Of a DNA stretch of 64,000 bases, positions 33,069 to 41,582 are shown one piece after another; within the stretch, counting starts at the first letter, position 1; each line of letters opens with the position of its first letter. The notes under the pieces were generated by a model that was given only the letters and a program-made list of their open reading frames with translations, was not told the DNA's origin and made no database searches. The DNA lies in contig NZ_CP108488.1 of the NCBI RefSeq assembly GCF_035987325.1, positions 8,866,001-8,930,000 of the forward strand, in the 5' to 3' direction. Source of the DNA: Streptomyces sp. NBC_01244. GTDB taxonomy: Bacteria; Actinomycetota; Actinomycetes; Streptomycetales; Streptomycetaceae. A program made the position numbers and the translations under genes.

Positions 33069-34724
33069 ATGGAATCCGTGGACCTCAACGCCACCGACAA
33101 CGCCGCCGCCGACACCTACGCGGCCACCCCGCTCCTGAACTGTCTCCTGCGGGAGGCCGCCACACCGGCCCCGCTCGCCGGGTCAGGGGATTCCGAGGGG
33201 GACGGCTGGAGCGCGTACCGGCTGGCGGGCAGCGGACGGTCGCTGCGGGTGCGCGCGGGGCGCAGGCCCGAGCGGCCCGAGCTGGGGACCGGGGCCGGGT
33301 GGCATCCGCTCACCCATACCGAACTGGTCAAACTCGTCTCCGACGAACTGCGCCAGTACACCGGGGTGTCCAACGACGAGCTCCCGGTCGAGATCGCCGA
33401 CAGCCGCGAGACCATCGCCGCGCTGCTGGCCGCCCGCGAGACCATGCCGCCGCCGGCGGACCCGTACGTCCGGTCCGAACAGTCCCTGGTCATGGGCCAC
33501 CCCCACCACCCGGCGCCCAAGGCCCGGGGCGGCGGGCCGGCCAACGGCTGGCTGCCCTACGCCCCCGAGGCCTACGCCCGTTTCCCGCTGGCCTTCCTGG
33601 GAGTGCGCGAGGACCAGATGGCCGAGGAGGGCGGGCCGGCCGCGGCCGCCGCGGTCGATTCGCTCGCGGAGACGCTGGGCGGGCCGCGCGCGCCGGCCGG
33701 CTACCGGCTGCTGCCCGCCCACCCCTGGCAGATCGACCTGGTCGCGGGCAGGCCCGCCGTCCGCGAGGCGCTCGCGGACGGGAGGCTGCTGTCGCTGGGA
33801 ACCGGGCGGGTGCCGGTCTGGCCGACCGCCTCGATCCGGACCCTGTACGTTCCCGGCGGCAGCGGCAGCGGCAGCGGCAGCGGCTCCGGCAGTGGCGGGG
33901 GCAGCGGTGGAGCAGGCGCGGACACAGGCGCCCGCGCCGCCGGCGACCTGTTCGTGAAGTTCAGCCTCGATGTGCGGATCACCAACGACGTGCGCCGGCT
34001 GTGGCGGCACGACCTGCTGAAACTGCGCCGCACGGACGCGGCGGTCGAGGCGGGCTTCGCGGAGCTGCGCCGGTCCGGGTCGGGTGCTGCCTGGCTGCCC
34101 GACCGGGGGTACCGGACGGCCGCCTTCGCCTTCGAGGAGCTCGCCGTACTGGTCCGCGACGGCCTGGCGGCGCACGCGGAGCCCGGGGTCACGCCCCTGC
34201 TGGCGGCCGCGCTGGCGGAGGGCTATCCGGGCAGCCCGCTGGCGGGGACGGCCGACCCGGCCGGGTGGTGGCGGGCGTACCTGCGCCAGGTGGTGCCGCC
34301 CGTGCTGCACCTCTTCGCCCGGCACGGAGTGGTCCTGGAAGCGCACCTCCAGAACACCCTGGTCGCCGTTGACGCCCAGGGCGTGCCCGCGCAGGCCCTC
34401 TTCCGGGACGCGGAGGGCGTGAAGCTCCTCCCGGACCTGGACCGGGAGGCCGCCTGGCAGCGCCTCGTCTACTGCCTGGTGGTCAACCACCTGACCGAGG
34501 TGGCGGGCGCGCTCGCGCAGAGCCACCCGGAGGCGGCCGGCGACCTGTGGCCCGCCGCGCGCGCGGAGTTCCGGCGCTTCGGCGCCGACCACGACCTCCC
34601 CGAGGTCGCCGCCCTGCTGGCCGCCCGGGTCCTCCCGGCCAAGACCAACCTGTTGCTGCGCTGGACCCGCGCCGACGGCGCCGACTCCCGCTACCTGCCG
34701 CTTCCCAACCCGCTGAGGCCCTGA
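33069..34724 (+). CDS. Second IucA/IucC-family NIS synthetase, with a Gly-Ser linker inserted in the core
   Basis: 551 residues from ATG 33069. NIS motifs: GHPHHPAPKARGG, LLPAHPWQIDLV, PTASIRTLYV, LFVKFSLDVRITNDVRRLW, LEAHLQNTLVAV, FRDAEGVKLL. Between the ASIRTLYV strand and LFVKFSLDVRI sits a roughly 30-residue Gly/Ser/Ala stretch made by a GGCAGC repeat (33855-33918); other family members have only a short hairpin here. Acts in the cytoplasm, probably with the divergent NIS enzyme on one siderophore-like product (two condensations, or two ends of a polycarboxylate). The shared palindrome suggests common regulation. Confidence 0.92.
   Translation: MESVDLNATDNAAADTYAATPLLNCLLREAATPAPLAGSGDSEGDGWSAYRLAGSGRSLRVRAGRRPERPELGTGAGWHPLTHTELVKLVSDELRQYTGVSNDELPVEIADSRETIAALLAARETMPPPADPYVRSEQSLVMGHPHHPAPKARGGGPANGWLPYAPEAYARFPLAFLGVREDQMAEEGGPAAAAAVDSLAETLGGPRAPAGYRLLPAHPWQIDLVAGRPAVREALADGRLLSLGTGRVPVWPTASIRTLYVPGGSGSGSGSGSGSGGGSGGAGADTGARAAGDLFVKFSLDVRITNDVRRLWRHDLLKLRRTDAAVEAGFAELRRSGSGAAWLPDRGYRTAAFAFEELAVLVRDGLAAHAEPGVTPLLAAALAEGYPGSPLAGTADPAGWWRAYLRQVVPPVLHLFARHGVVLEAHLQNTLVAVDAQGVPAQALFRDAEGVKLLPDLDREAAWQRLVYCLVVNHLTEVAGALAQSHPEAAGDLWPAARAEFRRFGADHDLPEVAALLAARVLPAKTNLLLRWTRADGADSRYLPLPNPLRP
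33855..33918. repeat. GGCAGC microsatellite-like repeat inside the NIS synthetase
   Basis: Five GGC-AGC or close hexamers run in phase, then decay to GGCTCC, GGCAGT, GGCGGG and similar. The product is an alternating Gly-Ser stretch. Slippage in multiples of 6 bp would keep the frame and change linker length. Confidence 0.85.
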
Positions 34725-34778
34725 GGGAGCGTGTGGTTCCGGCCAAACAGGGTCCGGATACCGGATCCCCCCTCACTC

Positions 34779-34806
34779 ACAGGTATAGACCAATGCTACG
34801 TTGGTC
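34779..34806. promoter_or_regulatory. HutC-type GntR operator(s) upstream of the gntR-like gene at 34850
   Basis: AGGTATAGACCA (34781-34792) differs at one base from TGGTATAGACCA, the form known for the HutC-type regulator PhnF, and ACAGGTATAGACCAAT fits the DasR site ACTGGTCTAGACCAGT at 13 of 16. The right part also starts a second inverted repeat, GACCAA (34788-34793) and TTGGTC (34801-34806). Position 44-71 bp before the ATG suggests autoregulation. Confidence 0.65.
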
Positions 34807-34849
34807 GAGCAGACCGCGCAGTCCTTGACCTCCCGTCAGAGGAGAAGCC

Positions 34850-35659
34850 ATGCCCTCCCCTTCGCGGGGCGGCGGCCCGGCCGCCATGCCCAAGTACCAG
34901 CGGATCGCCGCAGCGTTGCGGCGCGAGCTCGACCTCACCGCACTCACCCCCGGCGCCCGGCTGCCCTCCGAGCGCACCCTCGCCGCCCGCTACGAGGTCA
35001 ACCGGCAGACCATCCGGGCCGCCCTCCAGCACCTGAGGGAGGACGGCCTAGTGGTCACCGGCCGGCGCGGCACCCGCCCGGCGTTCCCGGCCGGCCATTC
35101 GGCCCCGGGCTCCGCCCCGGCCGCGGCTCGCGCCTCCGTGCCGGCGGCCCCGGCCGCCCCCGTACCGGCGGCCGCACCCGTGCATTCCGGGGGCTCTGCC
35201 CAGGCCTGGCTCACCCTCGTCACCCTGGCTCCGGCGCTCGCCGAGCAGCTCGGCATGCGCGGCGGGGAGCAGACCCTGGTCCACCACCACCGCGAGAGCG
35301 GCCCGACGGGCCAGACCCGGCGGCACGCGGTGACGTACCTCTGTCCCCGCACCGTCGTCCGGACCCCCGAACTGGCCCGCTACCGGGACCGCCTGGTGGC
35401 GGGCGTCCGCGACGAGGACCTGGGCCCCCTGCACCACTGGCTGGAGGGGGCCGCGCAGGCCGGCCGGGTGGCGGAGACCATCACCATGACCCGGACCAAC
35501 TCGCCGCAGGCCGCCACCGCGGCCGGCGGGCTCTCCGTGCGCCGCACCCTGCACGACGCCTCCGGCCGGCTGCTCGCCGTCACCGATCTCGCCTTCCCCA
35601 GCTGGGACCGGCTGACCTTCGACCGCTCCCCGGCCGCCATCGGCTTCCGGGTGACATAG
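34850..35659 (+). CDS. HutC-type GntR regulator (UTRA domain)
   Basis: 269 residues from ATG 34850, with GAGGAG upstream. The winged helix spans about residues 14-75 (KYQRIAAALRREL, LPSERTLAARYEVNRQTIRAALQHLREDGLVV). An Ala/Pro-rich linker (90-120) separates a UTRA-like effector domain (about 125-265: RRHAVTYLCPRTVV, ETITMTRTNSPQAA, GRLLAVTDLAFPSWDRLTF). HutC-type proteins bind amino sugars, histidine metabolites or phosphonate-like ligands. The upstream HutC-type operator indicates autoregulation. The divergent position relative to nothing obvious, between NIS genes and the GH20 block, leaves its target open. Confidence 0.88.
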   Translation: MPSPSRGGGPAAMPKYQRIAAALRRELDLTALTPGARLPSERTLAARYEVNRQTIRAALQHLREDGLVVTGRRGTRPAFPAGHSAPGSAPAAARASVPAAPAAPVPAAAPVHSGGSAQAWLTLVTLAPALAEQLGMRGGEQTLVHHHRESGPTGQTRRHAVTYLCPRTVVRTPELARYRDRLVAGVRDEDLGPLHHWLEGAAQAGRVAETITMTRTNSPQAATAAGGLSVRRTLHDASGRLLAVTDLAFPSWDRLTFDRSPAAIGFRVT

Positions 35660-35716
35660 GCATGGGCGCGGTGACGTAGTGCCGTGACCGGCCGGGGTCT
35701 TCGTCCGCACCCGGCG

Positions 35717-36562
35717 TCACGTGCTCGTGTGGACGTCCCCGGTGGTGGTGGAGGTGATGACCGCCCGGCGGCCGAGGTCGCCCGGCGGGATCCCCGGGTG
35801 GTGGCCGCCCGGCCGGCCGGCCGTCGGGGACACCCCGAGGGCCAGGCGCGAGACGATCCGGTAGCGGTCGCCCCGGTACACGGAGTGCACGTACTCCACG
35901 GGCCGGCCGGTGGAGTCGGTGGTGAGCCGCTCGATGAGCAGGGCGGGGGAGAGTAGTGGGACGTCCAGCAGCCCCGCCTCCCCCTCGTTGACCACCGTCG
36001 GCTCGATGGACTGCTGGGCCTCGTGCACGTACACGCCGTGGTGGTCGCGCAGGTGCTCGTAGAGGTCTCCGGCCTCCAGCTCCGCCGGGGTCAGGGCCGG
36101 TACCAGATCGGCCGGGATGTGCAGGTGCTCGATCGCCATCGGAGCCCCGTCCACCAGCCGCAGCCGGGCGATGTAGAGCAGGCTCGCACCGGGGGAGATG
36201 CGCAGGCGGCGACCGATCCGGGCGCCCGCCTGGACGGTGGAGTGTTCCAGGATCCGGCTGGACCAGTGCCCGGCCGCCTGCCGCATCGCGAAGGCCGCTT
36301 CGTCGGCGGCCAGTTCCTGGGTGATCTTGGCGGGGGCGACGAACATCCCGCGCCCGTGCTCGCGTACGAGCAGCCCCGTGGCCACGAGCTCGTCCACCGC
36401 CGCGCGCAGGGTGGGACGGGAGACCTCCAGGGCGGCGCACAGGGTGCGTTCGGAGGGGATCGCGTCGCCGGGCCGCCGGATGTCGATGAGCCCCAGCAGG
36501 TGCTCGCGGACCCGTTCCCGCTTGAGTACGGATCCTGACGAGTCGGTTGCGTCCTTCGTCAT
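35717..36562 (-). CDS. DasR-like GntR/HutC regulator divergent from the GH20 operon
   Basis: 281 residues from ATG 36562. HTH: ERVREHLLGLIDIRRPGDAIPSERTL then SRPTLRAAVDELVATGLLVREHGRGMFVA. The UTRA domain closely follows DasR: SLLYIARLRLVDGAPMAIEHLHIPA, YEHLRDHHGVYVHEAQQSIEPT, RPVEYVHSVYRGDRYRIVSRL. DasR-type proteins sense phosphorylated amino sugars such as GlcN-6-P. About 40 extra C-terminal residues (GGHHPGIPPGDLGRRAV...) are not in DasR. It is divergent from the N-acetylhexosaminidase operon, with TGGTC/ACCA half-sites in the 230-bp spacer, so it most likely represses that operon and itself. Confidence 0.9.
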   Translation of the reverse strand: MTKDATDSSGSVLKRERVREHLLGLIDIRRPGDAIPSERTLCAALEVSRPTLRAAVDELVATGLLVREHGRGMFVAPAKITQELAADEAAFAMRQAAGHWSSRILEHSTVQAGARIGRRLRISPGASLLYIARLRLVDGAPMAIEHLHIPADLVPALTPAELEAGDLYEHLRDHHGVYVHEAQQSIEPTVVNEGEAGLLDVPLLSPALLIERLTTDSTGRPVEYVHSVYRGDRYRIVSRLALGVSPTAGRPGGHHPGIPPGDLGRRAVITSTTTGDVHTST

Positions 36563-36582
36563 GGCCCCGCCCCCTTTTCTCT

Positions 36583-36610
36583 ATGCACCTATCCAACTGG
36601 TCATGTGCAT
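36583..36610. promoter_or_regulatory. Inverted repeat before the DasR-like gene
   Basis: ATGCAC (36583-36588) and GTGCAT (36605-36610) are perfect inverted arms enclosing an ACTGGTCA half-site (36597-36604). It lies 21-48 bp upstream of the regulator start on the minus strand and is a candidate autoregulatory operator. Confidence 0.5.
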
Positions 36611-36713
36611 CTAACCACTCGGGGAGGCTGGGGCGCGAGGAGTCCGTCGAAATCATTCGGGCCGTACGGGGTTGACGCCGCACTCGGGCCGTGTCACCTT
36701 CTAGCCACTCAGC

Positions 36714-36738
36714 TAACCAATTGGTCAGTTGGTCAACT
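36714..36738. promoter_or_regulatory. Double palindrome upstream of the GH20 operon
   Basis: TAACCAATTGGTCA (36714-36727), a palindrome with one mismatched pair, abuts AGTTGGTCAACT (36727-36738). Both carry the TTGGTC/ACCAA half-site also seen before the other HutC-type gene (34788-34806). They lie 55-79 bp before GTG 36793, suitable for repression of the operon by the divergent DasR-like protein. Confidence 0.65.
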
Positions 36739-36792
36739 CCTTGCCCTGCCGGTTGAGTTGACGGAACAGCCAGGTGAGGAACTTCCGAGACC

Positions 36793-38409
36793 GTGACCGA
36801 AGCCGTGACCGAAACCGCGCCCGATGCCGCCGTCGCCTCCCTCCGCCCCGACCTCGCGCTCGTCCCGCGCCCCGACTCGGTCACCGCCCTGCCCGGCCGC
36901 TTCACCCTGGACCACCGCACCGGACTGCGCGCCGGACCCGGCGCCGAGGCGGCGGCCGGCCTGCTGCGCGAACTGCTCACCCCCGCCACCGGGTTGCCGC
37001 TGGCCCCGGACCCCGAGGGGCGGATCGCCTTCCTCCTGACGCCCGGGGACACGGCTCCCGGGGAGCCCGGGGAGGAGCCCCTCGGCCCCGAGGGGTACGT
37101 CCTCACCGTCCGCCCCGACTCCGTCCTGCTGCGCGCCGCCCACCCCGAGGGTCTGCTCCACGGGGTGCAGACCCTGCGCCAGCTGCTGCCGCCCGAGGCG
37201 CTGGCCGCCGGGGGCGCGCGGCGACGTACCCCCGCCGCCGGCTGGTGGATGCCCTGCGTGCGGATCACCGACCGGCCGCGGTTCGCCTGGCGCGGAGCCC
37301 TGCTGGACGTGGCCCGCCATTTCCAGCCCGTGGCCTACGTACGCCGCTTCGTGGACCTGCTCGCGCTGCACAAGCTCAACGTCCTACACCTCCACCTCAC
37401 CGACGACCAGGGCTGGCGGATGCCCGTCGCGGCGTACCCCAGGCTCACCGAGATCGGCGGCCGGCGTGCCCAGACCGCGGGTGACGGGACCCCGCACGAG
37501 GGCGCCTACACCCGCGCGGAGCTGGCCGGGCTCGTCGCCTACGCGGCCCGGCGCGGGGTGAGCGTCGTGCCCGAGATCGAGATGCCCGGGCACGCCCGCG
37601 CCGCCCTCGCCGCCTACCCCGAACTCGGCAACCGGCCCGGGGCCCGGCTGGACACGTGGACCCGCTGGGGGGTCTGCGAGAACGTCTTCGGGGTCCACGA
37701 CGCCGTGCTCGACTTCTGCCGGGGCGTGCTGGACGAGGTCGCGGACGTGTTCCCCGGGCCCTACGTCCACCTCGGTGGCGACGAATGCCCGCGCGTGGAA
37801 TGGGAACGCTCCCCGGCCGCCCGCGCCCGGGTCGCCGCGGAAGGGCTGGCCGGCCCCGGCGCGCTCCACGGCTGGTTCCTCGGCGAGGTCGCGGAACACC
37901 TGGCCGGGCTCGGCCGCCGCCCGCTCGGCTGGACCGGAACCGGCACCGAACTGCCCGCCTCCTTCACGGCCCTGGCCTGGCTCGACGCGGAACACGGGCG
38001 TGCCGCCGCCCTGCGCGGCCACGACGTGATCATGACCCCCTACCGCTCCACCTACCTCGACTACCCGCAGTCCGCCGACCCCGGCGAACCCCGCGGCCAG
38101 GACGGCGGCGTGCTCGACCTGCGCGGCGTCTACGACAACGACCCCGCCCCCGCGCACTGGGAACCCGAGGCCGCCCGCCGCGTCCTCGGCACCCAGGCCC
38201 AGCTGTGGACCGAGTACGCGCGCACCCCGGCCGAGCTCGAATACCTGGCCTTCCCCCGGCTGAGCGCCCTCGCCGACACCGCCTGGTCGGCGCACCGCGA
38301 CTGGCCGGACTTCCTGCGCCGCCAAGGCCACCACCAGACCCGGCTCGCCGCCCTCGGCGTGCGCGGCCGATCCCTTCCCTCCCCCCACCCCGAGAGGAAC
38401 ACAGCATGA
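36793..38409 (+). CDS. Beta-N-acetylhexosaminidase, GH20
   Basis: 538 residues from GTG 36793 (GTG 36805 in frame also possible; GTGAGGAA lies upstream). An N-terminal GH20b-like domain (about 20-150) precedes the catalytic TIM barrel, which opens RPRFAWRGALLDVARHFQPV and has HLHLTDDQGWRMP, VVPEIEMPGHARAALAAYPEL and the catalytic Asp330-Glu331 pair in HLGGDECPRVEW. It releases terminal GlcNAc/GalNAc from chitooligosaccharides or glycans. No signal peptide is seen, so it is probably cytoplasmic and acts on imported oligomers. The stop overlaps the next gene as ATGA. Confidence 0.95.
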   Translation: MTEAVTETAPDAAVASLRPDLALVPRPDSVTALPGRFTLDHRTGLRAGPGAEAAAGLLRELLTPATGLPLAPDPEGRIAFLLTPGDTAPGEPGEEPLGPEGYVLTVRPDSVLLRAAHPEGLLHGVQTLRQLLPPEALAAGGARRRTPAAGWWMPCVRITDRPRFAWRGALLDVARHFQPVAYVRRFVDLLALHKLNVLHLHLTDDQGWRMPVAAYPRLTEIGGRRAQTAGDGTPHEGAYTRAELAGLVAYAARRGVSVVPEIEMPGHARAALAAYPELGNRPGARLDTWTRWGVCENVFGVHDAVLDFCRGVLDEVADVFPGPYVHLGGDECPRVEWERSPAARARVAAEGLAGPGALHGWFLGEVAEHLAGLGRRPLGWTGTGTELPASFTALAWLDAEHGRAAALRGHDVIMTPYRSTYLDYPQSADPGEPRGQDGGVLDLRGVYDNDPAPAHWEPEAARRVLGTQAQLWTEYARTPAELEYLAFPRLSALADTAWSAHRDWPDFLRRQGHHQTRLAALGVRGRSLPSPHPERNTA

Positions 38410-39878
38410 GCACCCCGACCCGTGCACCGAGCCACACGCCCCTCCGCAAGCGCCGTACGGCCCTGGCCCTGGCCGTAGCCCTGACCGCCGGTCTCGGCTC
38501 GGCCGCCCTGACGGCCCTGCCCGCCAACGCCGCGGCCGACTCCGTCAAGGTCCAGTACCGCACCAGCGCGAGCGGGGCCACCGCCGACCAGGCGGAGCCC
38601 TGGTTCAAGGTGGTCAACAACGGCACCAGCGCCGTCTCCCTGAGCCAGGTCAGCTTCCGCTACTACTTCAAGGCGGACAGCCCCAGCACCCAGTACCGGT
38701 ACGCCTGTTCCTGGGCGGTCAAGGGCTGCGCCAACATCACCGGCACCTTCGGCACCCTCGCCACCCCGACGGCCACCGCCGACCGCTACCTGGAGATCAC
38801 CTTCACCGGCGGCGCCGGCAGCCTCGCCCCGGGCGCCGACACCGGCGACATGCAGCTGCGCTTCCACCGTGCCGACTGGCAGACGCTGCGCCAGTCCGAC
38901 GACTACTCCTTCGACGGGTCCCGCACCGCGTACGGCGACTGGGACAAGGTGACCGCCAAGCTGGGCACCGGCACCGTCTGGGGCACCGCACCCGGGGGCA
39001 ACACCCCCGACCCGACGCCGACCGATCCCACCCCCAGCCCCACGCCCACCCCGACCGACCCGGGGCCGGCCGGAGCCACCCTCTTCGACGATTTCACGTA
39101 CACCTCCTCCACGGACCCCGCGATAGGGGCCCACGGCTGGAGCGTGCGCTCCAACGGGGGCGGCCCCGGCGTCCCGGGCGCCACCTGGGCGCCGGAGAAC
39201 GTCACCTTCGCGGCCGAGGGCGGCAATACGATCATGAACCTGGAGAGCTCGACGGCCGGCACCGGCGAGAGCACCAAGCACACCGAGATCCTCACCAAGA
39301 CGATGAAGTTCAAGAACGGGACGTACGCGGCGCGGGTGAAGTTCTCCGACGCCCCGAAGTACGGCCCGGACGGGGACCACCTCGTGCAGACCTTCTTCCC
39401 CATCAACGACCTCAAGGCCCCGCTGGCCGACGACTACTCGGAGTACGACTTCGAGTACCTCCCCAACGGCGGCTGGGGCGAGCCCTCGAACATCCTCTAC
39501 ACCACGTCCTGGGAGACGTACCAGGCCGACCCGTGGGTGGCCGTCAACCAGCACACCGAGTCCCGGATGAGCTATGCGGGCTGGCACGACCTGGTGCTCA
39601 CCATCGACAACAACGTCATCACCTACTACGTCGACGGCCAGGTCTTCGGCACGCACGACGCCAAGTACCTGCCCGAGCGGGGCATGTCGATCAACTTCAA
39701 CCAGTGGCTGATCGACCTCAACGGGCAGCCGGGCTCGACTCCCCGCGCCTACGACCAGAAGGTGGACTACGTCCTCCACGTCAAGGACCAGGTCCTCACC
39801 CCGGCCCAGGTCGCGGCCAAGGTCGGCGGCTACCGGACCGCGGGAACGGCGTTCGTGGACAACGTCCCCAACAGCTGA
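38406..39878 (+). CDS. Secreted CBM3 plus GH16-type glycoside hydrolase
   Basis: 490 residues from ATG 38406, with GAGAGGA upstream. Signal peptide about 1-44 (ends LPANAAA). A CBM3-like cellulose/chitin-binding domain (45-195) has VKVQYRTSASGATADQAEPW and WAVKGCANITGTFG. A Thr/Pro linker (PDPTPTDPTPSPTPTPTDP) joins it to a jelly-roll domain (about 225-490) with the GH16 catalytic pattern ExDxE (SEYDFEYLPNGGWGEPSN: Glu346, Asp348, Glu350). Likely endo-acting on a beta-linked polysaccharide. It is translationally coupled to the GH20 gene: polymer cleavage outside, oligomer trimming inside. The exact substrate is not readable. Confidence 0.88.
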   Translation: MSTPTRAPSHTPLRKRRTALALAVALTAGLGSAALTALPANAAADSVKVQYRTSASGATADQAEPWFKVVNNGTSAVSLSQVSFRYYFKADSPSTQYRYACSWAVKGCANITGTFGTLATPTATADRYLEITFTGGAGSLAPGADTGDMQLRFHRADWQTLRQSDDYSFDGSRTAYGDWDKVTAKLGTGTVWGTAPGGNTPDPTPTDPTPSPTPTPTDPGPAGATLFDDFTYTSSTDPAIGAHGWSVRSNGGGPGVPGATWAPENVTFAAEGGNTIMNLESSTAGTGESTKHTEILTKTMKFKNGTYAARVKFSDAPKYGPDGDHLVQTFFPINDLKAPLADDYSEYDFEYLPNGGWGEPSNILYTTSWETYQADPWVAVNQHTESRMSYAGWHDLVLTIDNNVITYYVDGQVFGTHDAKYLPERGMSINFNQWLIDLNGQPGSTPRAYDQKVDYVLHVKDQVLTPAQVAAKVGGYRTAGTAFVDNVPNS

Positions 39879-39897
39879 TCGGGCCGACCGCCGCGAA

Positions 39898-39940
39898 CGG
39901 CGGCGCGCTCCGGGGTCCTCAGCCCCGGAGCGCGCCGCCG
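39898..39940. terminator. Bidirectional terminator hairpin after the GH20/GH16 operon
   Basis: Perfect 18-bp arms (39898-39915 and 39923-39940; arm CGGCGGCGCGCTCCGGGG) with a 7-nt loop. It lies between the GH16 stop and the end of the convergent subtilisin gene. Confidence 0.88.
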
Positions 39941-39963
39941 TACTGCCGTTCGGAACCTGCCCT

Positions 39964-41526
39964 TCAGAACCGCAGCGCCCACCAGTCCAGGTACCCGGTG
40001 TTCCCGGAGAAGGCGTCGAACACCCGCAGTCGCCACACCCCGGCCGCCGTCTCCGAAGAGGCGTTGACCGTGTAGAGACCGACGAGGTCGCTCTCGCCCC
40101 AGTCGGTGTACTCGTCCTTGATCGGGTACACCGACCCGTCGGGTGCGATCAGATCGATCCGCAGGGTCCCGGAGTCCGGGTGCTTGACGGACACCTCCAC
40201 GTCCAGCTTGGAGGGGGCGTTGCCCTCGACCCCGCTGACCGTGATCGGGGACCTGATGGTCTTGAGGTCCCCGACCGCGTAGTTCCTGGTGTTGGAGACC
40301 CGCTTGGTGACCACCCGGTTCGCCACGCTGCCCATGTAGAGGGTGCGGTCCGGGGAGCCGGGACCGCGGTCGAGCACGGCCCCGGTGGTGGCCTTGCCCT
40401 TCAGGTAGGTCGCCACCTGGGCCGGGGTGGCGGTGCGGTTGAGGGACAGGTAGACCGCCGCCGCGCCCGCGACGTGCGGGGAGGCCATCGAGGTCCCCGA
40501 CATCTGGGTGCTCCACTCGTCGTCCCAGTACACCGCCGAGGTGATGGAGTCGCCGGGGGCGAACAGGTCCACCAGCGAACCGTAGTTGGAGTACGTGGAG
40601 CGGGCGTCGTGGGTGCTCAGCGCCCCGACCGTGATCGCCTGGGAGACCCGGGCCGGAGAATGCCCCGAGGCGTCCTTGTCCTGGTTGCCCGCGGCCACGG
40701 TGTAGGTGATGCCGGAGGCGATGGAGCCCCGCACGGCCGCGTCCAGGACGCTGTCGGGGTCACCGCCCAGGCTCATGTTCGCCACGGCCGGCTTCACCGC
40801 GTGCCGGGTCACCCAGTCGATGCCGGCGACCACCTGCTCGGTCGTGCCCTCCCCGTTCCAGTCGAGGACCCGGACGGCCACCACCTTGGCGCGCTTGGCC
40901 ACCCCGAAGGTGGTGCCCGCGACGGTCCCGGCCACGTGCGTGCCGTGTCCGTGCAGGTCCTCGGCGACGGAGTCGTCGTCGATCGCGTCGTAGCCGTACC
41001 GGGCACGCCCGCCGAAGTCCTTGTGGCTGATGTTGATTCCGGTGTCGATGACGTACGCGGTCACCCCCACACCGGCCGAAGAGGCGTACGTGTAGGCGTT
41101 GTTCAGCGGCCGCCTGCGCTGGTCGATCCGGTCCAGGCCCCAGGACGGCGGGGTCGGCTGGGTGGTGTCGAGGCGCAGCTTCCGATTCTGTGCGACCGTC
41201 TCCACGGCCGGATCGGCGGCGAGCCGCCGGGCCTGGCGCTCGGTCATCCGCACGGAATAGCCGTTGACCGCCGCGTCGTACGTCCGGCCCACCGTGCCGC
41301 CGAACCGCTCGACCAGGGACCGTCCCCGGTCCGTACGGGAACCCGCGCGCGCCGGGTCCAGCAGGACGAGGTAGCTGTCGGCGACGGCTCCGGGCGCCCC
41401 GGCGTACAGGACCTCGCCCTCCGGCGGGGCTGCTGCCGAGGCCCCGGTGTCCACCCCGAGCGCGAGCGCCGAGGCGAGTGCGAACGCGGCTCCGTACCGC
41501 CGCAATAAGCGTGATCTCGTGATCAT
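39964..41526 (-). CDS. Secreted subtilisin-family protease (S8) with inhibitor propeptide and P-domain
   Basis: 520 residues from ATG 41526. Signal peptide about 1-32 (ends GASAAA). I9-type propeptide about 45-122 (SYLVLLDP, YDAAVNGYSVRMTERQARRL). Peptidase S8 core about 130-395 with Asp161 (AYVIDTGINISH), His194 (LHGHGTHVAGTVAG), Asn281 (TVAAGNQDKD) and Ser346 (MSGTSMASPHVAGAAA). The C-terminal proprotein-convertase P-like beta domain (about 405-520) ends GNTGYLDWWALRF. It is an autoprocessed extracellular endoprotease. Divergent from the malXY-like operon, with an 11-bp repeat array in the shared upstream region. Confidence 0.95.
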   Translation of the reverse strand: MITRSRLLRRYGAAFALASALALGVDTGASAAAPPEGEVLYAGAPGAVADSYLVLLDPARAGSRTDRGRSLVERFGGTVGRTYDAAVNGYSVRMTERQARRLAADPAVETVAQNRKLRLDTTQPTPPSWGLDRIDQRRRPLNNAYTYASSAGVGVTAYVIDTGINISHKDFGGRARYGYDAIDDDSVAEDLHGHGTHVAGTVAGTTFGVAKRAKVVAVRVLDWNGEGTTEQVVAGIDWVTRHAVKPAVANMSLGGDPDSVLDAAVRGSIASGITYTVAAGNQDKDASGHSPARVSQAITVGALSTHDARSTYSNYGSLVDLFAPGDSITSAVYWDDEWSTQMSGTSMASPHVAGAAAVYLSLNRTATPAQVATYLKGKATTGAVLDRGPGSPDRTLYMGSVANRVVTKRVSNTRNYAVGDLKTIRSPITVSGVEGNAPSKLDVEVSVKHPDSGTLRIDLIAPDGSVYPIKDEYTDWGESDLVGLYTVNASSETAAGVWRLRVFDAFSGNTGYLDWWALRF

Positions 41527-41582
41527 GAAAGAGGACCCCCCTGAGTCGTCCGCTCAGAGTGCTGCCTTCACAGGCTCCGCAC

